A DNA stretch of 64,000 bases. Source: CAJCJE01 sp963818685 (GTDB lineage: Bacteria > Actinomycetota > Actinomycetes > Mycobacteriales > Pseudonocardiaceae). The position numbers were made by a program, and so were the translations under genes. Of the stretch, positions 1-7,845 are shown in pieces (within the stretch, counting starts at the first letter, position 1; each line of letters opens with the position of its first letter). Location of the stretch: positions 124,001 to 188,000 of the forward strand of contig CAWFTJ010000007.1 of NCBI GenBank assembly GCA_963818685.1, in the 5' to 3' direction. The notes beneath the pieces were generated by a model, which saw only the letters and a list, made by a program, of their open reading frames with translations, had not been told where the DNA came from and did not search any database.

Positions 1-481
1 CCAGGTGGTCGAAGCCGATCCGGCCGGTGGCATCGCCTGCGCGGAACCGCGCGGCCACCGCGCGGTCGCCGTCGAACTCCACCGACCGCACCTCGACGCC
101 CTCGCGCACGTCGACGCCGACCTCGCGGGCGTGATCGAGCAGCAGCTTGTCGAACTCGGACCTGATCACCTGGTAGCCCCAGTTCTCCAGGGTCTCCAGG
201 TGGGAGAAGTCGATGGTGAACTCCTCGCCGCGCGGTCCCCAGCGGAAGAACGCGCCGTACTTGCGGATGAACCCGGCGGCCTCCACCTTGTCCCGAACGC
301 CCATCAGGTCGAAGATCGGCAGGCAGGTCGGCTGGATCGACTCGCCGATGTGGTATCGCGGGAAGGTGTCCGCCTCCAACAGGGTCACCTGGATGCCCTG
401 CCGGGCGAGCAGCGTCGCCGCGGTCGTGCCAGCAGGCCCGCCGCCGACGACCAGTACCGTGCTGTGTTCCGGCACGCTCAT
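1..481 (-). CDS. Flavin-dependent halogenase-type FAD oxidoreductase (C-terminus beyond window)
   Basis: Reading leftwards from an ATG at 479-481, the protein opens with a Rossmann FAD-binding loop (VVGGGPAGTT, residues about 10-19) and, about 25 residues on, the segment FPRYHIGESIQP. That segment is typical of the flavin-dependent halogenase/FAD monooxygenase superfamily. About 160 residues are present and the rest lies off the left edge. The start overlaps the stop of the upstream ligase gene as ATGA, so the two are probably translationally coupled. Halogenases of this type often act on carrier-protein-bound substrates, which fits the neighbouring carrier protein. The WxWxIP motif that would confirm a halogenase is not in the window, so a non-halogenating FAD monooxygenase remains possible. 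Confidence 0.75.
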   Translation of the reverse strand, partial: MSVPEHSTVLVVGGGPAGTTAATLLARQGIQVTLLEADTFPRYHIGESIQPTCLPIFDLMGVRDKVEAAGFIRKYGAFFRWGPRGEEFTIDFSHLETLENWGYQVIRSEFDKLLLDHAREVGVDVREGVEVRSVEFDGDRAVAARFRAGDATGRIGFDHL

Positions 482-1356
482 CCCTCCCCGGCCGCGGCAA
501 GCACCGCGTGTCGGGCCGCGGTCAGATCACCGTCGAAGTGCTCGGCCAGCGCGGAGAGCCAGCGCTCGATGCCGAACGCGACGCAGGAGGTGAACGCAGG
601 AGCACCGGACGCGGTGCGGATCTCGTACCGGTCGCCGAAGAAGTTGCGGTGGAAGTTCACCGACGCGATGGCCAGGCTGCCCGCGTACTGGAATTCTTCC
701 TTGACCGGGAACAGTTTCTGAGTGACCGCGAGCGCGCCGTTGGGGTCGAAGAACGGGTCGGTCGCCGTCTCCCGCGACACCGGAAGACCCAGCCGGTCGA
801 ACAGCCCGGCCAGCCTTGCCTTGTAGTAGTCAACGTGGGCCACGACGGCCTCGCGTTCGCCGACGCAGACGATCTCGCGCATGGTGAAGCACAGCAGCCT
901 GCGCAACTGGTCGTAGTACTTCTCCCTGCGGGCACACGTGGCGACGGTGGTCACCGTGCGCGGCTCGGCCAGGGTCTGGCCGGCCAGGTCGAGATACACG
1001 TTGTAGCAGGCGGCCGATGGCACCGCGAACTCGATGTCGGCCAGGTCGGCCGGGGGCAGCGAGTGCCGCACCGGCGCTGGCTCGCCCCGCTCGGCGTACG
1101 CCGCGACCGCGGCCTCGTGCAGGCCGCCTGCCAGCAGCCCGAGCTGCGGAAACTTGCTGAAGTAGTCGATCTGGTCCAGGTCGGCGACGCGCATCAGCGG
1201 CGGGTAGAGCCGAGGCTCGGCCTGCCGTTCGGCCGCCAGGTCCAGGAACACCTGCTCCAGTGCGGTGCGCAGGGCGACGGCGGTCGGGCCGAGGGTGGCA
1301 AGGCCATCCGTTGCGGCCAGCTCGGCGCGCCCGGCCAGGTCAGTCGGCGTCGTCAT
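478..1356 (-). CDS. Amino acid:[carrier protein] ligase (SerRS-like)
   Basis: The 292-residue protein resembles the truncated class II seryl-tRNA-synthetase homologues that lack a tRNA-binding domain and load an amino acid onto the phosphopantetheine arm of a carrier protein. Visible marks are the N-terminal core segment RLYPPLMRVADL (49-60) followed by DYFSKFP, the segment ATCARREKYYDQ (139-150) with Cys141, the motif-2-like FTMREIVCVG (157-166), and the motif-3-like CVAFGIERW (258-266) with Cys258. Cys141 and Cys258 are candidate zinc ligands. The gene overlaps the carrier protein gene by 17 bases and the halogenase-type gene by 4, so they form one operon. Known members activate Gly, Ala or other small amino acids; the substrate here cannot be read from sequence. 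Confidence 0.82.
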   Translation of the reverse strand: MTTPTDLAGRAELAATDGLATLGPTAVALRTALEQVFLDLAAERQAEPRLYPPLMRVADLDQIDYFSKFPQLGLLAGGLHEAAVAAYAERGEPAPVRHSLPPADLADIEFAVPSAACYNVYLDLAGQTLAEPRTVTTVATCARREKYYDQLRRLLCFTMREIVCVGEREAVVAHVDYYKARLAGLFDRLGLPVSRETATDPFFDPNGALAVTQKLFPVKEEFQYAGSLAIASVNFHRNFFGDRYEIRTASGAPAFTSCVAFGIERWLSALAEHFDGDLTAARHAVLAAAGEG

Positions 1357-1612
1357 GGAAGAACCTCGCCTTGATCCGATTGATGGTCCGGAAGTCGTCG
1401 GCCTGCGTCTGGTCCAGAGGGATCTCCTGGCCGGTCAGTTCTTCGAGCAGATAGACGAAGTTGACGAATCCGAGCGAGTCCAGGATGCGACTCTCGATCA
1501 GGTCGCGGTCCGGGTCCAGTTCGGTCAGCTCCGGGTTGCGTTCGAGCAGGAACGCGACCACGGCGGCGATCTTGTCGGTCGTGCTGGTGTCCGTGCTGGT
1601 GTCGCTGGTCAT
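1340..1612 (-). CDS. Free-standing acyl/aminoacyl carrier protein
   Basis: This is a 90-residue acidic protein. The phosphopantetheine attachment site is Ser46 in ESRILDSLGFVNF, matching the DSL core of carrier proteins. The ATG at 1610-1612 is preferred over a GTG six bases upstream because GAGGAGG sits at the right distance. It lies directly before and overlaps the SerRS-like ligase gene, the arrangement seen for dedicated aminoacyl carrier proteins, and follows the diiron oxygenase gene by about 10 bases. The likely role is to hold an amino acid as a thioester while the oxygenase and the FAD enzyme modify it. That role is inferred from context; the carrier fold and serine are seen. Confidence 0.85.
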   Translation of the reverse strand: MTSDTSTDTSTTDKIAAVVAFLLERNPELTELDPDRDLIESRILDSLGFVNFVYLLEELTGQEIPLDQTQADDFRTINRIKARFFHDDAD

Positions 1613-1622
1613 CTGCACCTCC

Positions 1623-2516
1623 TCAGTTCGTCGGGACCGTGTCGTCGGTGAAGATCTGCTTGCTGGTCAGGAAACTCATCGTGCGTTTGAGCACCAGCCG
1701 CTCGAACTCGCGATGTTTCGGATCGGCCAGCACCCGGTCGCGGAACCGGTACGGGTCGGGTATCCCGGCGTCCCGATAGACCGCCGGGCTGACCAGCGAA
1801 TCCAGCGAATAACGCAGATAGCGTTTGAGGTAGTCCTCCAGCCGACGCAGTTCGGCGGCGGGTTCGGCGGCCCGCAACCGTTCGTGCAACAGCGCCACGA
1901 TCTGCCTGCCGAACGCGATGTGCCGGGATTCATCCTGATGGTGGATGGCGTTCACCTGCCGGATGGTTGGATGAAGCGTTTCATCGCTACCCATCCGCTT
2001 GTTGAAGAAGTCGACGATCTCCTCGAAGAACAGCAGCCGGGCGAAGACCAGGAAGTGGGCGGCGGCACCGGTCTCGGTGTCCGAGGTGATCAGGAACGAC
2101 CGGCTTGGATAGATCTTGTGGCCGTAGTTGAGGCAGAACGTGGCGAAGAACCACATGTGCTCGTTCTCCTCGCCCACGATGTGGTGGAAGTACTCCGAGG
2201 TGGCGCCGAAACCGTTGGTGTGGATGCGCCCGATGATCTCGGTGAGCAGTTCCCGGATGCCGTGCACGTTGAGGCTGTAGAAGTTGATGCTCTCCCACTT
2301 GCTGATCGCGTGCCGCTGGTCTTCCGTCAGCTCCGCGTCGACCGAGGTGCCGTAGGTGGAGACCAGCTCAGGACTCATCCAGTACCGGTTTTCTGGAAGC
2401 GATTCTGGCCAGTCGAACAGCTGGTACGGATTGTAGTAGTCCTGTTTGGACATTGCGACCAGGCGATCGAGAATTTCGTGCAGTCGCTCGTCGGAGGTCA
2501 GCTCAACCGTCGTCAT
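1623..2516 (-). CDS. AurF-like diiron oxygenase
   Basis: The 297-residue helical protein has the ligand pattern of the AurF/CmlI diiron N-oxygenase family: WESIN (Glu75), EENEH (Glu117-x2-His120), FFEE (Glu165), and HHQDESRH (His192, Glu196-x2-His199). The extra histidine four residues before the last ExxH matches the seven-ligand set described for AurF. Family members oxidise amines to hydroxylamines or nitro groups, mainly arylamines. The neighbouring carrier protein and SerRS-like ligase suggest a carrier-bound amino acid as substrate, which is inference. The start overlaps the upstream flavoprotein gene by 14 bases. The spacing of the first glutamate differs a little from AurF, so that ligand assignment is tentative. 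Confidence 0.85.
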   Translation of the reverse strand: MTTVELTSDERLHEILDRLVAMSKQDYYNPYQLFDWPESLPENRYWMSPELVSTYGTSVDAELTEDQRHAISKWESINFYSLNVHGIRELLTEIIGRIHTNGFGATSEYFHHIVGEENEHMWFFATFCLNYGHKIYPSRSFLITSDTETGAAAHFLVFARLLFFEEIVDFFNKRMGSDETLHPTIRQVNAIHHQDESRHIAFGRQIVALLHERLRAAEPAAELRRLEDYLKRYLRYSLDSLVSPAVYRDAGIPDPYRFRDRVLADPKHREFERLVLKRTMSFLTSKQIFTDDTVPTN

Positions 2517-3450
2517 AACTCTCCTTCTCGCTTGTCGTCTGTGATTCGACCCAGGGATGGGGGAGTGCGGCGCACCGGGTCACCACGGCTCGGACCGTCA
2601 GTTCGACCCTCGGTCTCTGGCCCGACGCCGAAAGGTCGACCGGCCAGCTGATCGTGGCGTCGCCGGCCACCTGAACCACGTCGCCCAGGGCGAAGTCCAC
2701 GAACAGCAGGGCCGTCGCCGGGTTGAGCACGAGGTTGCCCAGCGTGGCGAACATGGCATTGCCTGGCAGCTCGTCCCAGCTCAGCCGGTGCTCGTCGAGG
2801 ACGCGGACGAATCCCGGTTCACCACCCCGGTGCGAGCAGTCGGCCCCGTACGGGTCCGCCTGGCTGCCGATGAACAACGTGTCCGACCGGGCGATCAGCT
2901 CACCCGCGGGGCCGGCGAGCGAATCGGTGCTGGTGACCATGTCGCCGGGTGCCGAGCCGGCCGTTTTCGGGTGGTGCCGAGGCTGGATGAACCGCTTGCA
3001 GTTGCTGAACACCTGGTTGGCGTGTACCACCAGATCGGTGCCCTCCAAGGCGGCCACGCCGTTGATCCGCATTCGCCTGCGCGTGGCCGGCTCGATCGCC
3101 AGCAATCCGATCTCCGTCGGACGGCGGAACGCGCCGTGACCAGGTTCGCCGACCATTCGGACGGCGCGAAGCCGGAGAATTCGGTGGTTCGATATTTCGA
3201 TTGAACCCGGCTCGATCAACAACGCGGCGACCCACGGCCGATGATTGACATCGCGGACGCACGCGTACAGCAGCTTCTGCCCGCGCAGAAACAACTCGGC
3301 GACTTCTGGAATGTCACCGCGAACGCTCCTGCTGATCCGGTTCCCCAGCTCGCCGATCCCGCAGTGCTGCCGGGCGAACTGTTCACCAGGATTTATTGCG
3401 GTGGCAGAACCAGTCGGCTTATCCTGTGTGCTAACCATATTGGGCCACAT
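2503..3450 (-). CDS. PNPOx-like flavin-nucleotide-binding protein
   Basis: The 315-residue protein belongs to the split-barrel family related to pyridoxamine phosphate oxidase (COG3576-like). Recognisable blocks are IARSDTLFIGSQ, GADCSHRGGEPGFVRV, and NAMFATLGNLVLNP followed by ALLFVDFALGD. The N-terminal 150 residues extend beyond the usual core. It is the first gene of the minus-strand operon, preceded by GGGGAAA and then the CGTTAG-motif region. A role in supplying reduced flavin or acting as an oxidoreductase on a pathway intermediate is plausible, but the sequence does not decide. A second ATG five codons in is possible as the start. Confidence 0.72.
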   Translation of the reverse strand: MWPNMVSTQDKPTGSATAINPGEQFARQHCGIGELGNRISRSVRGDIPEVAELFLRGQKLLYACVRDVNHRPWVAALLIEPGSIEISNHRILRLRAVRMVGEPGHGAFRRPTEIGLLAIEPATRRRMRINGVAALEGTDLVVHANQVFSNCKRFIQPRHHPKTAGSAPGDMVTSTDSLAGPAGELIARSDTLFIGSQADPYGADCSHRGGEPGFVRVLDEHRLSWDELPGNAMFATLGNLVLNPATALLFVDFALGDVVQVAGDATISWPVDLSASGQRPRVELTVRAVVTRCAALPHPWVESQTTSEKESYDDG

Positions 3451-3474
3451 CTAACAGTTTCCCCATGATCCCCA

Positions 3475-3534
3475 CGTTAGTCACCATGCCATAGGTATCT
3501 AACGAGCGCAACTTTGATCAAGCGTTAGCTATCG
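3475..3534. promoter_or_regulatory. Candidate operator cluster upstream of the carrier-protein operon
   Basis: CGTTAG at 3475-3480 and its inverse CTAACG at 3499-3504 form an inverted repeat 18 bases apart. A further GCGTTAGCTATCGC lies at 3522-3535. The same core (CTAACGCCTATG and CGTTAGCTAATCG) occurs at 4256-4292 beside the CGNR regulator gene. Between 3451 and 3647 there is no gene, only these repeats. The binding protein is inferred to be the adjacent CGNR regulator. Confidence 0.5.
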
Positions 3535-3647
3535 CTGCGGTTGAGGTATCGGTCGGAGGCCGAGTTGTTCTTCATTCAATTACCGTCAACCGCGCTGGTC
3601 GAAACTGTGAATCATGTGAATGCGAGTGGTCGCATCAGGCGCGATGA

Positions 3648-4253
3648 TCAGTGGTCGTCCTTGTGCCGCCAGTAATGCCTTGCCACCCGCGCCCGGGTAC
3701 CGCAGGCGGTTGAGCACCACTCGCGTCGCGGATTGTCGCGCAGGAAGAACAGCACGCAGCCCGGTCCCTGGCACTGGCGTACGTTCTCGCGTTCCCGGCC
3801 GGCCAGGACGTCAATGGCGGAGCGGGCGATCTCGGCGAGCGCCGCGTCAACCGGGGCCGCCGAGGTCTGCGTGCGCACGCGGAACTCGCTGGACGTGGAC
3901 AGCAGTCTCGGCCAGCGCGGGGCAAGGGCCGCCGCCTGGTTGATCGTCGAGAGCGAGCGGCTCGCGGGCGCGGCGTCGGCGACAAGGCAGCCGAGGATGT
4001 CGCGGATCGCGTCGCGCAGCTCCCGGTATCGGTCAAGCTGGGCGCCGGTCAGCCGGACCAGGCTGGACGCGGACAGGGTGGTCTCGAACAGGTCCGCCCG
4101 GTCGCGCAGCCACGCGCCGAGGTGCTCGGGCGTTGCGATGCCCTCCTGCGGCTCGCCACGCCGGGCGTAGGAGGTGTTCGCGAACTCGATCGCCAGCGGC
4201 TGGCCGCGATCGGGTGCGCCCCCGCTCTCCAACAGCTCAACCGGTTTCGTCAT
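3648..4253 (-). CDS. CGNR zinc-finger transcriptional regulator
   Basis: The 201-residue protein has an N-terminal ABATE-like domain (about 15-140) and a C-terminal CGNR-type zinc finger. The finger reads CQGPGC at 161-166 and CSTAC at 180-184, with four cysteines to bind zinc, followed by a basic RARVARHYW tail. The usual CGNR signature appears as CGTR here. Such proteins are DNA-binding regulators in actinomycetes. It lies between the carrier-protein operon (same strand, 197 bases downstream) and a divergent hydrolase-exporter pair. CGTTAG-type motifs occur in both control regions, so it probably regulates both units and itself. Confidence 0.82.
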   Translation of the reverse strand: MTKPVELLESGGAPDRGQPLAIEFANTSYARRGEPQEGIATPEHLGAWLRDRADLFETTLSASSLVRLTGAQLDRYRELRDAIRDILGCLVADAAPASRSLSTINQAAALAPRWPRLLSTSSEFRVRTQTSAAPVDAALAEIARSAIDVLAGRERENVRQCQGPGCVLFFLRDNPRREWCSTACGTRARVARHYWRHKDDH

Positions 4254-4255
4254 GC

Positions 4256-4292
4256 CTAACGCCTATGCGTCCTTGTGGTCGTTAGCTAATCG
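4256..4292. promoter_or_regulatory. Candidate operator between CGNR gene and hydrolase gene
   Basis: CTAACGCCTATG at 4256-4267 and TCGTTAGCTAATCG at 4279-4292 form a spaced inverted repeat, CTAACG and CGTTAG. Both halves recur in the region upstream of the flavoprotein gene (CGTTAGCTATCG at 3523-3534; CCTATG on the other strand at 3488-3493). The site sits 3 bases beyond the start codon of the CGNR gene in the divergent promoter, where a self-repressing regulator would bind. Confidence 0.5.
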
Positions 4293-4408
4293 TGCCATCC
4301 TAGCTCTTGGGAACACGGCGGGCAAAGGCACCGACCCGCGTGGTAGGTCACCAGGAGCCGGCCCGCGCATCCGAATCGTTCAACCGACCGGTTGCGAAGG
4401 AAAGTATC

Positions 4409-5833
4409 ATGTTCCGTCCAAATGGACCGAAACCGTCCTGGATACGGCCAGTACGACCTGGGCAGGACGCGATCAGCAACTGGCTGGCCTTCCACGCCTA
4501 CTGGCTGGCGGTCGGCGTGTTCGTGCAGGGCAGGGAACCTGCCGAGATCATCGCGAACGAGCTGTCCAAGGGCGGCGCCATCGGCGACAGCACCGGCGCC
4601 AACGAGGACCCGACAGCTCCGCTGCGCTGGGAGCAGATCACCGTCGACATCGACGACCTGGCCAGATCGGTCACGCTGTTCGCGCCGGATGGCACCGCCC
4701 GCACCGCGCTGGACCACGGCCGGTACGGCTGTGTGATCGTGCCGAGGGACGGCTGCGCCCCCGCCGTCCCCGCGCTGCCGCCCTATCCGGTGGACGGTGC
4801 CCGGCGCAGGGCAGCGGCGGACTGGCCGGTCGGCAACGCGGTCAACCGCGACGGGCTGTCCCCGCGCGCCGATGTCGCCGAGATCGACAAGGCGGCCAAG
4901 GAGGTCACCGCAGACGGCCTCGGTCGGGCCTTCGTGGTGATCCACGACGGCCGGCTCATCGCGCACAGCTACGCGGAGCCGTTCGGACCGGACAGCAGGC
5001 ACGCCGGCTGGTCGATGACCAAGAGCCTGGTCGGGGCGCTGGTCGGCAGGCTGATCCGGGAAGAGGTGCTCGACCTCGACCAGCCAGCGCCGATCGCGGC
5101 CTGGCAGGAGGCCGGCGATCCCCGGTCCGGCATCACCATCGACCACCTGCTGCGGATGGAGAGCGGGCTGGACTGTCCCAACGGGCTCACCCCGTGGGCC
5201 GACGGCGACAAGCACTTCCGGTTCTACGCAGGCGAGTCGGACATCCACCGGCACGCCACCTCGTTGCCCTCCAGGGCCGCGCCGGGCACCAGGGCCGCCT
5301 ACCAGAACTGCGACCCCATCCTGGCCGCCGGAATCGTCCAGGACCAGGCAGCCAAGCTGGGCATCTCGGCGGTGGACGCGCCATGGCGGCTGCTGTTCGA
5401 CCCGCTCGGCATGGACAGCATGGTCCTGCACGCCGACCCGACCGGCCGCTTCATCCTGTCCGGCTTCTCGACGGGGACCGCGCTGGACTGGGCCCGACTC
5501 GGCGAGCTGTATCTGTGCAACGGCCACTGGTTGGGCCGACAGCTGTTGCCAAGCGGCTGGCTGGACTACGCGATGACACCGGCACCCGCTGACGACGAAC
5601 CGGTGTACGGCGGGGCCTACCTGTGGCTGGGCCGGGCGTTCGGCGAACGGATGTTCGGCAGGCCGCCGCACGGCAGGCGGCTGCCCCGGCACGTGTTCGC
5701 CGCGGGGCACTACGGCCAGCGGCTGATGCTGTTTCCCGACCAACGGCTGGTCATCGTCCGGATGGGACACGGTGTCGACGACGGCCTGCTTGCCGACGTG
5801 ATCCTGCGGATCATGGCCGCCCTTGAGCTGTGA
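4409..5833 (+). CDS. Beta-lactamase-fold serine hydrolase
   Basis: The 474-residue protein has a class C beta-lactamase/NylB-like fold. The SxxK motif is SMTK (202-205) in the context GWSMTKSLVGALVG, and a YxN-like YQN lies downstream in AAYQNCDPI. About 140 residues precede the catalytic domain. No signal peptide is evident, so it is probably cytoplasmic. The ATG at 4409 is chosen because AAGGAAAG lies just upstream; an upstream in-frame ATG at 4307 lacks a good ribosome site. The stop overlaps the MFS gene as GTGA. Relatives hydrolyse amides or esters. A role in product maturation or self-protection is inferred from the neighbouring biosynthetic operon and exporter. Confidence 0.8.
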   Translation: MFRPNGPKPSWIRPVRPGQDAISNWLAFHAYWLAVGVFVQGREPAEIIANELSKGGAIGDSTGANEDPTAPLRWEQITVDIDDLARSVTLFAPDGTARTALDHGRYGCVIVPRDGCAPAVPALPPYPVDGARRRAAADWPVGNAVNRDGLSPRADVAEIDKAAKEVTADGLGRAFVVIHDGRLIAHSYAEPFGPDSRHAGWSMTKSLVGALVGRLIREEVLDLDQPAPIAAWQEAGDPRSGITIDHLLRMESGLDCPNGLTPWADGDKHFRFYAGESDIHRHATSLPSRAAPGTRAAYQNCDPILAAGIVQDQAAKLGISAVDAPWRLLFDPLGMDSMVLHADPTGRFILSGFSTGTALDWARLGELYLCNGHWLGRQLLPSGWLDYAMTPAPADDEPVYGGAYLWLGRAFGERMFGRPPHGRRLPRHVFAAGHYGQRLMLFPDQRLVIVRMGHGVDDGLLADVILRIMAALEL

Positions 5834-5883
5834 GACCGACGAGATCTGTGAGACCGACGAGATCGATGAGACCGATGAGATCG
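5830..5883 (+). repeat. Three 18-bp tandem repeats across a stop/start junction
   Basis: Units at 5830-5847, 5848-5865 and 5866-5883 share the pattern (G/A)TGAGACCGA(C/T)GAGATC. The first unit contains the stop codon of the hydrolase gene. In the exporter frame the repeats encode MRPTRS, VRPTRS and MRPMRS. The array looks like slippage or duplication of a gene boundary. Confidence 0.85.
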
Positions 5884-7845
5884 CTTGGCTCGATGCGCAA
5901 GACGGTGGCCACCACCCGGTCGCGCGCCCCTCGGGTGGCCGACCGGGGCGGGGACACCGGTTCCTGGCGCCCGCTGGTCGCGCTGTGCCTCGGCTACTTC
6001 ATGGTGGTGCTCGACGTCACCGTGGTCACCGTTGCGGTGCCGATCATCGGGCGGCAGTTGGATGCGTCCGTCACCAGCCTGCAATGGGTGGTCGACGGCT
6101 ACACCCTGGTGTTCGCCGCGCTGCTGCTCTCCGGTGGCGCGCTCGGCGACCGGATCGGCGGCAAGCCGGTGTTCCTCGTCGGGCTCGTCGTGTTCGGGCT
6201 GACCTCGGCGGTGTGCGGATTCGCGCCGAACGTGGCGGTGCTGATCATCGCCCGGCTCGCCCAGGGCATCGGGGCCGCGCTGCTGGTGCCCGCATCACTG
6301 GCCCTGCTGCGCGCCGCCTACCCCGACCGGGCCGGCCGCGCAAGGGCGTTCGGCATCTGGGGCTCGGTCGCCGGCATCGCCGCCGCTGCCGGCCCGGTGC
6401 TCGGCGGACTACTGGTCAGCGGCCTCGGCTGGCGGTGGGTGTTCTTCCTCAACGTGCCGGTGGCCGCGGTGGCGTTGCCGCTCACCGCTCGATACGTGCC
6501 GGCCGCGCCCGGCTCGCGGCTGGCCGCCCGGGACCGGATCGGCCAGCTGACCGGCGGTCTGTGTCTGGTCGGGCTGGTCGGCGCCGTCAACGAGGCGGGC
6601 CGGCTTGGCTGGAGCGCGCCGCCGGTGCTGGCCGGCTTCGCCGTGTTCGCGCTGGGCCTTGCCGGCTTCCTCGCGGCCGAACGGACCGCGGCCGCGCCCA
6701 TGCTGCCGCTGGCGCTGTTCCGATCGGGCGAGTTCTCCGCCGCAACGGTGATCGGCCTGCTGTTGAACATCGGCTTCTTCGGCTTCGTGTTCGCAGCGCC
6801 GTTGTACTTCGAGCAGGTCAGGGGCTGGAGCGCGGCCGGCACCGGGCTGGCGCTGCTGCCAGCGGTGGTCTCACCCGCGCTCGTCTCGGCCTTGGCCGGG
6901 CGGGTGGTCGGTCGGCGCGGACCCCGCTGGCCGGCCACTGTCGGACTGGTGTGCGGCGCGCTCGGCCTGCTCGGCTGGCTGGCCGTTGCCACGCGCACCC
7001 CGTATCCGTTGCTCGCCGTCGCCATGTTCGTCGCCGGCCTTGCCCCGGCGATCGCCATGCCCGCGAGCACCGCGGCGATCATGGAGTCCGTGCCGCAGGA
7101 ACGCGGCGGGGTGGCGTCCGCGGTGTTCAACACGGCCCGTCAGGTTGGCAGTGCGGTGGGGGTCGCCGTGTACGGCAGCCTGGTGACCATCGGGCTGGTC
7201 ACCGGCCTGCGACTCGGGGCGCTGCTGGGGGCGCTCGGCTTCGCGATCGCCGCGGTGGCCGCTGCCGTGTTCCTCAGCGCCCACCATCGGACCCGTGATG
7301 TGACCACGAAACCGGAAGGAAATGCGCGCATGCCGCTGTACCTGTTCGAAGCAGCGCCCCGGAACACCGTGCCGAATCTGCTCGACGCGTTCGACAAGGC
7401 GACGACCGCGGCGGGCGGCGAGCTGATCGAGTGCCAGGTGACCGCCGACGCGGGCCGGGTGTTCGTCGTGATCGAAGCGGCCGACGAACCAAGCGCCATC
7501 CCCGACGTGCTCGACGCCGAGGCCGCCGAACTGCACGGGCCGGACCGGGTGCGCCTGGTCGGCGCCGATCTCAACGAGCTCAAGGCCGCCCGGCCCGAAG
7601 CGGGCTACCTGGTGGAATGGGATCTGCCCGCCGACCTGACCATGGAGGTCTACCTGGACCGCAAGAAGGCCAACTCGCCGCGTTACGCCTCAGTTCCCGA
7701 GGTGACCTTCCTGCGCACGTACGTCCGCGAGGACATGGCGAAATGCCTGTGCTTCTACACCGCGGACGAGGAGGAGTCGGTCCAGCGCGCCCGCGCGGCG
7801 GTGGACGCTCCGGTGGATCGGCTGCACCGCCTCCAATCTTCCTGA
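5830..7845 (+). CDS. MFS exporter (DHA2 type) fused to a DUF4242 domain
   Basis: The 671-residue product has an MFS drug/H+ antiporter domain (about 45-485; many hydrophobic segments) with the family motifs LDVTVVTVAVP and GALGDRIGGKP, then a C-terminal DUF4242 unit from Met501. The tail holds DLPADLTMEVYLDRKKANSP and the closing YVREDMAKCLCFY block of DUF4242. The join is in frame, but the DUF4242 start at 7330 has its own ribosome site (GGAAGGA), so a free DUF4242 protein could also be made. The GTG at 5830 overlaps the upstream stop, and a second start at 5893 (MRKTVATT) lies after the tandem repeats. It probably exports the product of the neighbouring pathway; the role of DUF4242 is unknown. 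Confidence 0.8.
   Translation: MRPTRSVRPTRSMRPMRSLGSMRKTVATTRSRAPRVADRGGDTGSWRPLVALCLGYFMVVLDVTVVTVAVPIIGRQLDASVTSLQWVVDGYTLVFAALLLSGGALGDRIGGKPVFLVGLVVFGLTSAVCGFAPNVAVLIIARLAQGIGAALLVPASLALLRAAYPDRAGRARAFGIWGSVAGIAAAAGPVLGGLLVSGLGWRWVFFLNVPVAAVALPLTARYVPAAPGSRLAARDRIGQLTGGLCLVGLVGAVNEAGRLGWSAPPVLAGFAVFALGLAGFLAAERTAAAPMLPLALFRSGEFSAATVIGLLLNIGFFGFVFAAPLYFEQVRGWSAAGTGLALLPAVVSPALVSALAGRVVGRRGPRWPATVGLVCGALGLLGWLAVATRTPYPLLAVAMFVAGLAPAIAMPASTAAIMESVPQERGGVASAVFNTARQVGSAVGVAVYGSLVTIGLVTGLRLGALLGALGFAIAAVAAAVFLSAHHRTRDVTTKPEGNARMPLYLFEAAPRNTVPNLLDAFDKATTAAGGELIECQVTADAGRVFVVIEAADEPSAIPDVLDAEAAELHGPDRVRLVGADLNELKAARPEAGYLVEWDLPADLTMEVYLDRKKANSPRYASVPEVTFLRTYVREDMAKCLCFYTADEEESVQRARAAVDAPVDRLHRLQSS

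Noticed and set aside
4286..5770. 494-codon minus-strand frame opposite the serine hydrolase
   Set aside because: The plus strand holds a clear SxxK hydrolase with ribosome site; the minus frame has no motif.
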